A stretch of 64,000 nt of DNA from NCBI RefSeq assembly GCF_036607905.1, contig NZ_CP144555.1, forward strand, positions 4,712,001 through 4,776,000. Direction: 5' to 3'. Source of the stretch: Streptomyces sp. SCSIO 75703 (GTDB taxonomy: Bacteria > Actinomycetota > Actinomycetes > Streptomycetales > Streptomycetaceae). The translations under genes were made by a program, and so were the position numbers. Under the pieces are notes generated by a model, which was not told where the DNA came from, did no database searches, and was given only the letters and a program-made list of their open reading frames with translations. This document shows, one piece after another, positions 8,496 to 15,846 of the stretch (position 1 is the stretch's first letter; every line of letters starts with the position of its first letter).

Positions 8496-8981
8496 TCAGC
8501 GGGGCGGGAAGGAAGCCAGAGAGAGGTCCCACTGGTCAGCCGCGTGGAGCAGCGCCGCGGCGTCCATCCTGACCTCCACGACGTACTGGTAGATGTCAGC
8601 CCCGTTGTCACCCTGGTGCCACGGGGGTGCCGCCTCCAAGGACAGATGAACGCGAATCACCGCGGTCCCGCCCTCGCTTTGATCGGCGAGGCTGAAAGCC
8701 ACGACCGGCTCGATGAACCACGTGTCCGGCGAGAGCTCACCTTCGGCATCAGGTTCGGACACGGCCACCGTCCCCGCGGCCACCGCGCGCAGCCACGCGG
8801 ACACCTGGTGGGCCTCATCGGTGAGCAAACATGGATCGGCGAAGGACCAGCTTCCCTCAGGAGTCATCACCGTGCCGTCAATGACCAGCCAGTTGTCGTC
8901 GTACGAGTCGCCCCGGACCGTGGCGAACTGATAGCGCACTGGGCGGAGATCGACACTGCTGGCGAGATCGTTCAGGAGCAC
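8496..8981 (-). CDS. WapI-family immunity protein (orphan)
   Basis: A 161-residue protein starting at ATG (complement of 8979-8981). Features such as LRPVRYQF near the start, DDNWLVIDG, WSFADPCLLTDEA and a C-terminal VVEVRMDAAALLHAADQWDL match what I recall of the immunity family linked to WapI-type contact toxins of Streptomyces. Such proteins sit in the cytoplasm and neutralise the C-terminal tip of RHS/WapI toxins. No toxin gene lies beside it, so it is an orphan immunity gene, as is common on islands. The large RHS toxin of this window is about 40 kb away and has its own adjacent immunity-like gene. Confidence 0.65.
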   Translation of the reverse strand: MLLNDLASSVDLRPVRYQFATVRGDSYDDNWLVIDGTVMTPEGSWSFADPCLLTDEAHQVSAWLRAVAAGTVAVSEPDAEGELSPDTWFIEPVVAFSLADQSEGGTAVIRVHLSLEAAPPWHQGDNGADIYQYVVEVRMDAAALLHAADQWDLSLASFPPR

Positions 8982-9369
8982 TGGGCCAGGATGTCATGCG
9001 CTGGCCAGCAGGACGGACTGTGCCTTCCAGCCCAGATGCACAGGCCAGAGCGCCGCCCCGGACTGACCTCCGTTTCGGAGACAACCCCGACCTCTGTCAG
9101 ACGATCTTCTCCATGGACTCCCGCCCACGAGTAGCGTGAGCACCGCGAGAGCCGGTCACACCAGCCCTTTGACCTGCGGCTTCAGGTTGGCGGAGGCCCA
9201 CTGACTCCAATTATGGGCTGATCAACCCGTCCGTAGTCCCGCAGGCGCTTGTCGGCGACGACGCTCGGGACGTTCGTGTGCAACCTGCTTTTCGCGACCC
9301 CGGCGACACAGCCGAGATCACGCAGTTGTGGGATCATGGCAACTGAGAGGAAAACTGAGGGGGTTGACC
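8982..9369. other. Intergenic stretch without a supported gene
   Basis: No credible coding frame is seen. The stretch contains the right copy of the 37-bp inverted repeat (9157-9193). Read on the minus strand, that copy ends in codons giving ASANLKPQVKGLV and a stop, so it may be the last codons of a deleted gene. Confidence 0.5.
9157..9193 (-). repeat. 37-bp inverted repeat, right copy
   Basis: Reverse complement of 6256-6292 with three differences. On the minus strand it reads as the end of a coding sequence (SANLKPQVKGLV then stop), which suggests that both copies descend from the 3' end of the same gene and were brought into inverted orientation by recombination. Confidence 0.75.
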
Positions 9370-9843
9370 TTGGCTGACGTGCTGATCAGGCGCGGAGTTG
9401 CCGGACTGCCGAGCGTGTCCCGCTCGGATGTCCCCGGGAACTACCCGTACGAAGCGATCAGGGTGGCGAAGCTCATCCGAGCCGCCGGCTTGACCGTCGA
9501 GTTCGAGGACGAGAAGCCTGATCGCACTTACCTGACCCACGACGCCGCCGAGTTCTGGTTGCCGATCATCGAGTTCGCCAGGGACGTCGGGAAAGAGACC
9601 CTGATCGCAACGCTGACTGGCTTGGTCTCCTCCTACGCGACGATGAAGATCCTCAGGAGGGGCGATTCGTCCGGCGAAGAGGTGACTGTTCCGTCCCCCG
9701 TTCTGCACGTGGAGGTAACCCGGCAGGGTGACCTGACCACCAAGCTGGTGCTGGACGGCCCGGCCGACTCGGTCCTCGAAGCGATCACCAGGATCGAGAG
9801 GTGGGGTTCTGAGGATGAGCGCCGTCAGCTCCCCGAGGGATGA
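9370..9843 (+). CDS. Hypothetical protein, first of a two-gene module
   Basis: The frame is open from GTG 9328, but the purine-rich GAGGGGG at 9357-9363 fits a TTG start at 9370 (ADVLIRRGVAGLP), giving about 157 residues. It reads as a small alpha/beta protein with a central hydrophobic segment (TLIATLTGLVSSYATMKIL) that may be a membrane-associated helix, and a C-terminal half with beta-strand spacing (VLHVEVTRQGDLTTKLVLDG). The downstream gene starts 29 bp before this one ends, so the two are probably co-translated. No family is recognised. The start codon is uncertain. Confidence 0.6.
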   Translation: MADVLIRRGVAGLPSVSRSDVPGNYPYEAIRVAKLIRAAGLTVEFEDEKPDRTYLTHDAAEFWLPIIEFARDVGKETLIATLTGLVSSYATMKILRRGDSSGEEVTVPSPVLHVEVTRQGDLTTKLVLDGPADSVLEAITRIERWGSEDERRQLPEG

Positions 9844-10453
9844 GAACGAAGTCTTCCAGCAGTGCCAGGTCGACCTTGAGCAGGCCAAAGCTGCACGCCA
9901 CCCCGATCCAGCTGCGCTAGAGATCCTGCGGCGGCTGAGGGGGGAGCTGCGGCAGGTAATGGACCGTTCCGAAGAGCACGACCTTGCCCTCTTCGACCGA
10001 GCTCATGAGCTGCTGGACGAGGTAGGCGGATTGCTGAGGCGGGCCTATCCGAAGGCTTGCACCATGGCCTACCGCGACGGCGTCTACTACCGGGAGTGTC
10101 CAGTCGATCTTGGGCATCTTCGGGTCGGGTTTAGCGTGGAGACACGCGTGGACGAGTCGGAGTGCTCGATTTGCGGACTTGATCCTGACGAATGCGATCA
10201 CATCCCCGGTGAGTCGTACGAAGGCCGTGAGTGCCTCGTCATCATCACGAAGGCCCAGATCCTGGCAGTGGCCCTCGTAGCTAACCCGAGATTCCGGGAT
10301 GCGCGCTTCGGCAGCCTGTCGCTCGGCACATCTACTGAGCTGCGTGCTGCTCTTGGGCCGAATTTTCGGCCGGGAGTGAGGCTCAGCTGCGATAAGTGCC
10401 TCGCGGGATGCCCCGGCCTCAACCGAAACTTCGATAGGTCGACACACGGCTGA
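9815..10453 (+). CDS. Cys-rich hypothetical protein, second of a two-gene module
   Basis: A 212-residue protein from ATG 9815, overlapping the preceding gene by 29 bp. The N-terminus is helical and charged. The middle and C-terminal parts carry cysteine/histidine sets: YRECPVDLGH, then CSICGLDPDECDH, and finally CDKCLAGCPGLN. The spacings suggest zinc binding or a treble-clef-like fold. Between them, ITKAQILAVALVANPRF looks like a recognition or packing helix. The overlapping, Cys-rich partner arrangement suggests a dedicated pair, but no known system is recognised. Confidence 0.65.
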   Translation: MSAVSSPRDENEVFQQCQVDLEQAKAARHPDPAALEILRRLRGELRQVMDRSEEHDLALFDRAHELLDEVGGLLRRAYPKACTMAYRDGVYYRECPVDLGHLRVGFSVETRVDESECSICGLDPDECDHIPGESYEGRECLVIITKAQILAVALVANPRFRDARFGSLSLGTSTELRAALGPNFRPGVRLSCDKCLAGCPGLNRNFDRSTHG

Positions 10454-10601
10454 TCGACAGTAACTGGGCGGACGAGACTCGAGACTCGGCGCTGCCGCAG
10501 AGTCGCGCTTCCGCGTGCTGGTCGTTCTCGTGGTGCACCCACGAGCTGCTTCACCCCCGTGCCGGTGACACCAGCTCGCCGCCACTTCAAAGAGACAGCC
10601 T

Positions 10602-11099
10602 CTAGCCGCCGCTGACCTTGTCCCCTTCGGTCTCCCAGCGGACAGGCCCGGCCAGTGCTTCGGTTTCCTGCAAGAGCCGGTCCGGAGGCGTGAAGTCCCC
10701 CAGCTCGACCGCGAGCGCGGCGCGCACGAACGCGGCGAGCGCGATGCTCCCGTTGCGCACCTCGAAGATGCGCAGCACCCCGTCCGCGTACGCGGCACGG
10801 TGTCGGCACCCGGCCTGCACGCAGTACCCCTCGGCGGCCAGGGCGAGCCGCTTAAAGGCGGCGTTCTTCTCGTCGGTGAGCTGGGCCGGACAGCCCAGAT
10901 GATCCAGCGTGATCCGGAGGTGGGCGCCCATCTCGGCCGGGCGGATGGTGAGCCGTCCGCCGCCGGGCGTGATGTAGCGGCCGGGCGCCACGGGGGCGTA
11001 CGGATGGATCAGCGGCAGATCCTTATCCACTGCGTGCAGGGCGGGCAGTCCGTCGTACTCGAAGTAGGGGCCTGCAATGCCGTTGTGCTCGATTGTCAT
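10602..11099 (-). CDS. Hypothetical protein
   Basis: A 165-residue protein with ATG at the complement of 11097-11099. It has a compact beta-rich N-terminus (GPYFEYDGLP, GGGRLTIRPAEMG), a pair of cysteines in YCVQAGCRHRAAYADG and a C-terminal helical region (ALAAFVRAALAVEL). I recognise no family. It ends an apparent minus-strand run that begins at 11967, with a 43-bp gap to the gene upstream of it. Confidence 0.6.
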   Translation of the reverse strand: MTIEHNGIAGPYFEYDGLPALHAVDKDLPLIHPYAPVAPGRYITPGGGRLTIRPAEMGAHLRITLDHLGCPAQLTDEKNAAFKRLALAAEGYCVQAGCRHRAAYADGVLRIFEVRNGSIALAAFVRAALAVELGDFTPPDRLLQETEALAGPVRWETEGDKVSGG

Positions 11100-11142
11100 G
11101 CGGTCCTCGTTTCGATCGCGGGGCGGGCGCCGGGCCGCCCCG

Positions 11143-11967
11143 TCACGCGCTGGTGACGGGCACGTTCCGCAGCAGCGCGGAGGTCATCGCCAGGAGCGTC
11201 TCCGCCTCGGCCCGGTCGTACTGAAAGGTCTTAGTGACCGCATCGTTGTGCAGGGCGCCGCAGGTCTGGCTGTACAGGGCGTCCTGGATCCGCCACCACC
11301 GCTCGGTCTGGTTGCACTGGCTGGCTTGCTTCCTCGATCCGGGGTTGTCCCAGGTGACGTTCTCCCGGACCCACTCCAGCGCCCGCCTGACCTCTAGGAT
11401 CGACGCCCGCACTTCGCCCACGGTCAGCAGCCGCTGCGCCTCTCGCAACGTCCGGCCGACCTCGTCCCGCTCCGGATCGCCGATCGGGTACGGCACCGCC
11501 ATCTCGAACGCCGCGGACGGTCCAAGCTGCGCGAGCTGCTGTTCCCATCGGCTCTTGGCGATGGTGATGTGCGCTGTGTCCTGGGCGCTCCCCGGGTACC
11601 CGGGCGCCTGCGGCAGGGTCGCGTTGAGGTCGATCTCGAACCGGATGTCGCCGGTGCGGCCCTCCTCAATCGCGTGGACCTGCAACGAGGTCAGCGGGAA
11701 CGACATGTTCACACGGTGGACGGTCACCGTCGGGGTGTACGCCAGGTTCGCCGTGGTCCGGGCAAGCCGGGAGCGCTGCCCCGTCGCCTCGAAGCCGAAC
11801 AGGTCCGCCTCCAGGGCGAGGATCTTCCCGGCCTCGGTGAGGGGCGACACCCCGACGGCGAGCTGGACGCTCAGCTCGTAGGCTCCCAGCGCACGGTGCA
11901 GCCACGTCTGGTCGCTGCTGACCGCCGCGGTGAACCGAATATCGTCGTCGAAGCGGAGTTCCTGCAT
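11143..11967 (-). CDS. Hypothetical protein with helical HEPN-like C-terminus
   Basis: About 274 residues from ATG at the complement of 11965-11967, which has a good ribosome binding site (GGGGGAG) just upstream; the frame stays open further left but with atypical composition. Residues 1-150 are beta-rich (MQELRFDDDIRFTAAVSS, later RVNMSFPLTSLQVH). The C-terminus is helical: an RRALEWVRENV helix, then WWRIQDALYSQTCGALHNDA and a leucine-rich end. The Leu-His element after helices recalls HEPN-type domains, but this is a weak resemblance. It is likely part of the island's minus-strand cargo. Confidence 0.6.
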   Translation of the reverse strand: MQELRFDDDIRFTAAVSSDQTWLHRALGAYELSVQLAVGVSPLTEAGKILALEADLFGFEATGQRSRLARTTANLAYTPTVTVHRVNMSFPLTSLQVHAIEEGRTGDIRFEIDLNATLPQAPGYPGSAQDTAHITIAKSRWEQQLAQLGPSAAFEMAVPYPIGDPERDEVGRTLREAQRLLTVGEVRASILEVRRALEWVRENVTWDNPGSRKQASQCNQTERWWRIQDALYSQTCGALHNDAVTKTFQYDRAEAETLLAMTSALLRNVPVTSA

Positions 11968-12224
11968 AGCTCCCCCAAAGGGCGTGTCGATCACCCGATT
12001 CTGCCGGGCGGGCCGCTGTATCACCGCCAATTTCCCCCGACCGCGAGCAACGGGCCTGGCTCCAGCCACACGAGCCGCGGTACCGCGTGAGCGGCAGCCC
12101 GGGGGCCCCGGGGGTCGGCGAAGGCGGCTGGCGAATGCCCCGACAGCTATCGGGCCCCAGCCCTGGGCAGCACCGTAGGAGACTCGCACACCGTGTACCA
12201 CCCCAACCAGCCCTCTGTCGGGGG

Positions 12225-13196
12225 TCAGTAGCGCTGATATCGGTGCTCAAAGCAGTCGCTGCACATGTGCGTTTCCGGGATGGCGAAGCTGGCAACCGCA
12301 AGCTCGCAGTAGCCGCAGAGTCCCACGCACTCGATGCCGCAGAAGAGGCAGAGCAGCCTGGAGCCGCTGCCTTCGCCATCGGTGGGGACATCTGTCACGG
12401 CCTCCCTGCCACACTCACCGCATTGGTGCACCGGGGACGGGCCGCCGCCGGTGACGATCTCGTGCTCCGAGGTGTCCGCGTAAGCCCAGACTGCTTCGGC
12501 CGGCGGTCCCAAGTGGGATTCGCAGACCGCGCAGGTCAGATCGGCGCCGCCATCCAAGGGCACCGCGACCGCCGCGCAGATGGGGCAAGGGAGGATAGTG
12601 GACCACTTGCCCAGCAGTTTCCGCGCGGGTTCCATGCGCAGGTCTACGAGGCGTTGGATGCGGCCAAGGCCAGGGCGGATGCGCTCCACGGCGTCCTCAG
12701 CGAGCGTGAGCTCTTCTCCTTCCACCCGGGGGAGCAGGTCCTCGCGTACGAAGGTGAGCAGGTTGTCGAGCACGGGCGTCGTGAGCACTTCCACTGCGAG
12801 GGCGGTGTCGGTGACTCCGAGGTGCGCGAAGCGGTTGCGCATCTGGGCGAGGGCCTTGAAGTGTCGTGGTGCCAATAGCTCTGTATCGAGGTCGAACTCC
12901 TTGATGACGCGCTTGCGGGCGTCCTGCCAACCGCAACTCTGGAAGTCTCCGCGTGCATGGTTGCCCGGGTCGTAGGCGTCGGGTTTGGCCCACACCAGGG
13001 CCGGATCTTTCATAGCGAGCCGGGCCTTGAACAGCGTCTCCGCGGCGGACGCCAAGTGCACCACGGCGTACTTCAAGTTTCGGGACGGGACGTCCCCTTT
13101 CACGGCGAGCAGGTCAACGGTGCTCTCCAGGAAGTCGAGCCCGTTGAGCACGGGCGGGAAGTTGACGCTCGGCCCGCTGTCGTTGGTCGCGCTCAC
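12225..13196 (-). CDS. HEPN-like domain plus zinc-ribbon protein
   Basis: A 323-residue protein with ATG at the complement of 13194-13196. Residues 10-150 are helical with AVVHLASAAETLFKARLAM and the motif QMRNRFAHLG, which resembles the R-x(4-6)-H signature of HEPN ribonuclease domains. Residues 200-320 hold cysteine pairs typical of zinc ribbons: CPICA, CAVC, CGECG, CLFCGIEC, CGYC and CSDC. A HEPN-type RNase joined to zinc fingers fits a conflict or RNA-sensing system. It is the last gene of a three-gene operon and overlaps the preceding gene by four bases. Function is inferred and untested. Confidence 0.65.
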   Translation of the reverse strand: MSATNDSGPSVNFPPVLNGLDFLESTVDLLAVKGDVPSRNLKYAVVHLASAAETLFKARLAMKDPALVWAKPDAYDPGNHARGDFQSCGWQDARKRVIKEFDLDTELLAPRHFKALAQMRNRFAHLGVTDTALAVEVLTTPVLDNLLTFVREDLLPRVEGEELTLAEDAVERIRPGLGRIQRLVDLRMEPARKLLGKWSTILPCPICAAVAVPLDGGADLTCAVCESHLGPPAEAVWAYADTSEHEIVTGGGPSPVHQCGECGREAVTDVPTDGEGSGSRLLCLFCGIECVGLCGYCELAVASFAIPETHMCSDCFEHRYQRY

Positions 13197-13531
13197 TGCT
13201 GCGCCTCCCCGGGAACGCTGCGCAGATGGGGCAGATGTTCATCCTCATCATCCGGGAAGGCCTGGATGAGCTGGTTGATGGCGGCAGCAAGACCGGGAAG
13301 CAGAGTTCGGGTTCCGCTCTCGTTGGGCATGGTGAAGCCCTCGAGACGGAAGTTCATCGCCCAGGCTTGCAGGAACGAGTCGTCTCGTCGTGCCTGGTCG
13401 ATTGCAGCGTCGTACAGGTCGAGGACTCCGAGGAGCGCTTGGCAGACGGGTTCGGGAAAGGATCCCTTCTTCTGAGCTTCAGCAATAGCCTCGCGCATAT
13501 AGACAGCGCGGCGTGCTGTGAGGTCAGACAT
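13193..13531 (-). CDS. Small helical protein of the HEPN module
   Basis: A 112-residue protein; ATG at the complement of 13529-13531 (MSDLTARRAVYMREAIAE) is preferred because it overlaps the end of the upstream gene by eight bases. It is all helical with an acidic tail (FPDDEDEHLPHLRS). Its stop overlaps the start of the HEPN/zinc-ribbon gene. Small helical proteins translated in lock-step with a HEPN partner can be antitoxins or adaptors. No family is recognised. Confidence 0.65.
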   Translation of the reverse strand: MSDLTARRAVYMREAIAEAQKKGSFPEPVCQALLGVLDLYDAAIDQARRDDSFLQAWAMNFRLEGFTMPNESGTRTLLPGLAAAINQLIQAFPDDEDEHLPHLRSVPGEAQQ

Positions 13532-14048
13532 CGGTTCCTCCCTGCTCAAGAAACTTGCTGACCTCGTCCGCGATGCCCTTGCCGCGGGTCTTCCTCACCG
13601 TGGTCCGGCCGGTGGATTCGGGGATGCCATCGCTGCCGACCCACACGTACGGGTCCGTGCCTTCATTATCGAATCGCATGGCGATCTGGATATCGACGGT
13701 CTTGAGGTGGCTGGCAGGGGCGGCGGCGAAGATGGTGGCTGAGGCCCGGCGGAGCGGGTAGAGCCGGAAGTTCCTGATCCAGGTCGAGCCGTACTCGTCG
13801 AGGAAGGCGCTGTGGCCGTCTTTGCCTGCACGTATCTGCACTTCGTTGTCGCAGAGGCGGAGGTCGAAGTACTCCTCGGCGCGGTTCTCGACGGTGACCT
13901 GGAAGCTGAAGTACGTCAGGCCCTTCGCGTCGTCGTCACGGCCTCTCTTGGGAACGTCGCCCTTCTTGAAGCTGTGTACCCGGACGCGGAGGCCCGTGAA
14001 GTCTTCGTCGTACTCCTGCCAGTCCCCGAGGACGTTCGGATGGAGCAT
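13524..14048 (-). CDS. Beta-rich protein, first gene of the HEPN module
   Basis: A 174-residue protein from ATG at the complement of 14046-14048. It alternates hydrophobic residues like an immunoglobulin or beta-sandwich fold (LRVRVHSF, YFSFQVTVENRAEEYFDLRL, VDIQIAMRFDN). VTVENRAEEYFDL recalls the conserved strand of DUF4352-type domains, but there is no signal peptide, so it is presumably cytoplasmic. It leads the operon 14048 to 12225, with overlapping stops and starts throughout. It might be the recognition subunit of that module; this is inferred from context only. Confidence 0.62.
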   Translation of the reverse strand: MLHPNVLGDWQEYDEDFTGLRVRVHSFKKGDVPKRGRDDDAKGLTYFSFQVTVENRAEEYFDLRLCDNEVQIRAGKDGHSAFLDEYGSTWIRNFRLYPLRRASATIFAAAPASHLKTVDIQIAMRFDNEGTDPYVWVGSDGIPESTGRTTVRKTRGKGIADEVSKFLEQGGTDV

Positions 14049-14139
14049 GCTGTGGTCTTCCCTCCTGGTGACTGCCGGCGGGCAGCGGTTGCGGGCGGGG
14101 CCGGTCCCGCAAGACCGACCCTGACATGCCAGCAGCCAA

Positions 14140-14535
14140 CTACACTCCCGACGCTGCCTCTGACCAGGCCAGATAGCGAAACGCTGCTGGAGTATTAGAA
14201 CAGCCGACGCGGCACTGAGGCGCGATCATCAGAAGGTGATCGGACAACCCTGAGCCAGGTGTGCCATGACCTTCGCCCGGGAAGAGACGAACGCACGTTT
14301 CAGGGCGGTGCCGGCTCCGTGTCAGGGGACGGACATTGTCGGCTGAGCCCTCAAGCCTGTCTTTAAGCTGCTGGTTCTCGCGGGCGAGCTCGTTGATCGC
14401 GTGGGCATAGGTCTGGACGAGGTCTTCGAGGCCAGCGCAGTGGCGCCGTAATTTCGCATCACCGACCAACCGGTACCCGACCTCTCCGCCCTGATGGCTC
14501 CTCCCGCACCCGCACCCGAGCTGGCACAGATCCAC
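14140..14535 (-). pseudogene. Remnant of a coiled-coil recombinase-accessory gene
   Basis: Only the segment from about 14,475 down to 14,330 looks coding: GDAKLRRHCAGLEDLVQTYA followed by HAINELARENQQLKDRLEG and NVRPL. This is the heptad-repeat end of the small coiled-coil proteins that accompany tyrosine recombinase sets, comparable in layout to the protein at 4201-4659, including its closing PL. Flanking codons look random. It lies near the right end of the island and may record an earlier or degenerate integration module. Confidence 0.4.
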
Positions 14536-14757
14536 GCACTCATCAGCGACGCCGCATCACAGGCCCGAGCACGCCTACGGAACGCAACTCGCTTGGAGTG
14601 CGCACTGCACGAAGACGCACTCTGCCTCGCCGCCGTAGTCCCCGGCATCCGACTCCCCGAGACAGCCGAGCGACTGGGCATCGACGTCGCCGATCTGAGA
14701 GAACAACTCTCGGTATACACACCTACGCGCAGTACCCCACAGGCGCCTATGGCGTGA
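14494..14757 (+). CDS. Small hypothetical protein near the island's right end
   Basis: An 87-residue open frame from ATG 14494 with a helix-turn-helix-like stretch (LPETAERLGIDVADLREQLS) and an upstream helix rich in Arg and Ala. Codon use is intermediate. No ribosome binding site is obvious. It could be a small DNA-binding protein tied to the island (directionality factor or regulator) or a chance frame. Confidence 0.4.
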   Translation: MAPPAPAPELAQIHALISDAASQARARLRNATRLECALHEDALCLAAVVPGIRLPETAERLGIDVADLREQLSVYTPTRSTPQAPMA

Positions 14758-14849
14758 TTTACGTCACATGTCAGTGAAGGGTCGTTGTGTCTCAGCGATG
14801 CAGTGATCCGACGGTGGCATTGCTCTTGCGAGGTCCACGTCGCACCTGA

Positions 14850-15494
14850 GTGGGTCAGGCGGGTCGATGTCTCATGAGACATGTGGATCGTGGAGAACAC
14901 TTCCACGCCGATCACGTGGCGGGGCTGCCCGGGGTGCTGAGGGGGCGCCGGGTGGGTGTGATCGAGACGACGGGGCTCGACGAGCCCGCCGACCAGGCGG
15001 AGTCCGTCCGCCGTCAGGCGAAGGCGCGGGGCGTTCCGGTGCGGCGGGCCCTCGCGGGGGAGGAGCGGCGTACCGGGGAGCTGTCCTGGCGGGTGCTGTG
15101 GCCGCCGCCGGGGCCGGTGTCCGCCGCGGCCGGACCCAACGACGCCAGTGTCACCCTGCTGGTGCGGGTGGCGGGCCTGCGCATGCTGTTGCTCGGTGAT
15201 CTCGAACCCCCGGCGCAGCGGGAGTTGGACAGATCGCAGGCGGCGCTTCTGGCCGGTGTGGACGTGCTCAAGGTGGCCCATCACGGTTCGGCGCACCAGG
15301 ACGCCGGACTCCTCCGTACGGCGTCGCCTCGGCTCGCCCTGGTCAGTTGCGGTGAGCAGAACCCGTACGGGCACCCGTCGCCGGCGACGGTGGAGGCACT
15401 GCGTGCCCGGGGGGCGAGGGTCCTGCGCACGGACCGGGAGGGGGCGTTGGCGGTGACGGGGACGGCCGCCGCCCTGCACGTGGCGACGGACTGA
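14850..15494 (+). pseudogene. comEC: comEC 3' fragment (metallo-beta-lactamase-like domain), interrupted by the island
   Basis: From about 14,898 the frame reads HFHADHVAGLPGVL, the metal-binding motif of the C-terminal ComEC/Rec2 domain. It continues through PNDASVTLLVRVAGLRMLLL, GDLEP, LKVAHHGSAHQD and SCGEQNPYGHPSP to a stop at 15494. These are the standard closing motifs of ComEC, the DNA-uptake channel protein. Everything upstream (membrane competence domain and the start of this domain) is replaced by island DNA; GTG 14850 is only a fortuitous start. ComEC near holA and rpsT is the usual streptomycete neighbourhood. Function is almost certainly lost. Confidence 0.85.
14867..14907. other. 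Probable recombination (att) site at island/comEC junction
   Basis: Two features abut here. A perfect 16-bp palindrome ATGTCTCATGAGACAT occupies 14867-14882. Next, 14889-14907 reads CGTGGA-GAACACT-TCCACG: 6-bp inverted arms around a 7-bp centre, the standard geometry of a tyrosine-recombinase core site. The right arm is the start of preserved comEC sequence encoding H-F-H-A-D-H. This places the crossover in the codons of the metal-binding motif. The other junction lies outside the window. Confidence 0.55.
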
Positions 15495-15598
15495 CCGGTG
15501 ACGGAGCGCGTCCGTCACTCCGGCCGGGGCTCCCCACGCCGCTCCGTCCGGCCCGGCCGCGAGGTGGCCGGGGCGCGGGCCACCGGGCGGCGGCGAGC

Positions 15599-15624
15599 CC
15601 GGCCCCGGCCGCGGCCGGGGCCGG
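15599..15624. terminator. Perfect palindrome after comEC fragment
   Basis: A 26-bp perfect G/C-only palindrome lies about 105 bp past the comEC stop. It could form a strong hairpin acting as a factor-assisted or U-less terminator of the streptomycete type. The rest of 15,495-15,846 holds no supported gene. Confidence 0.5.
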
Positions 15625-15846
15625 AACCGGAATGTGTTCGGGAGGTGGGGACGGGACGGCGCGCACCACCGCGCACTGCGCCCCCGTCCGCCGGGACCAC
15701 CCGTTCGACGAGGTGTTCCCGGCCACGCGCAGGGTCGGCAGGTCGTGTGAAATCGCCACGGGTGAAAGGGACGAGCGTTGCCGAGCGGAGTCCGGAGGGG
15801 GTGCGTGGGTAGCGTTCTGATGCCGAGTGCAGAACGGAGACCAGCC

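Noticed and set aside
6256..9193. The 37-bp inverted repeats as the ends of the IS5-family element
   Set aside because: They lie 700 bp and 1.3 kb outside the transposase gene and include unrelated genes, so they cannot be the ends of a simple IS; no target duplication is seen.
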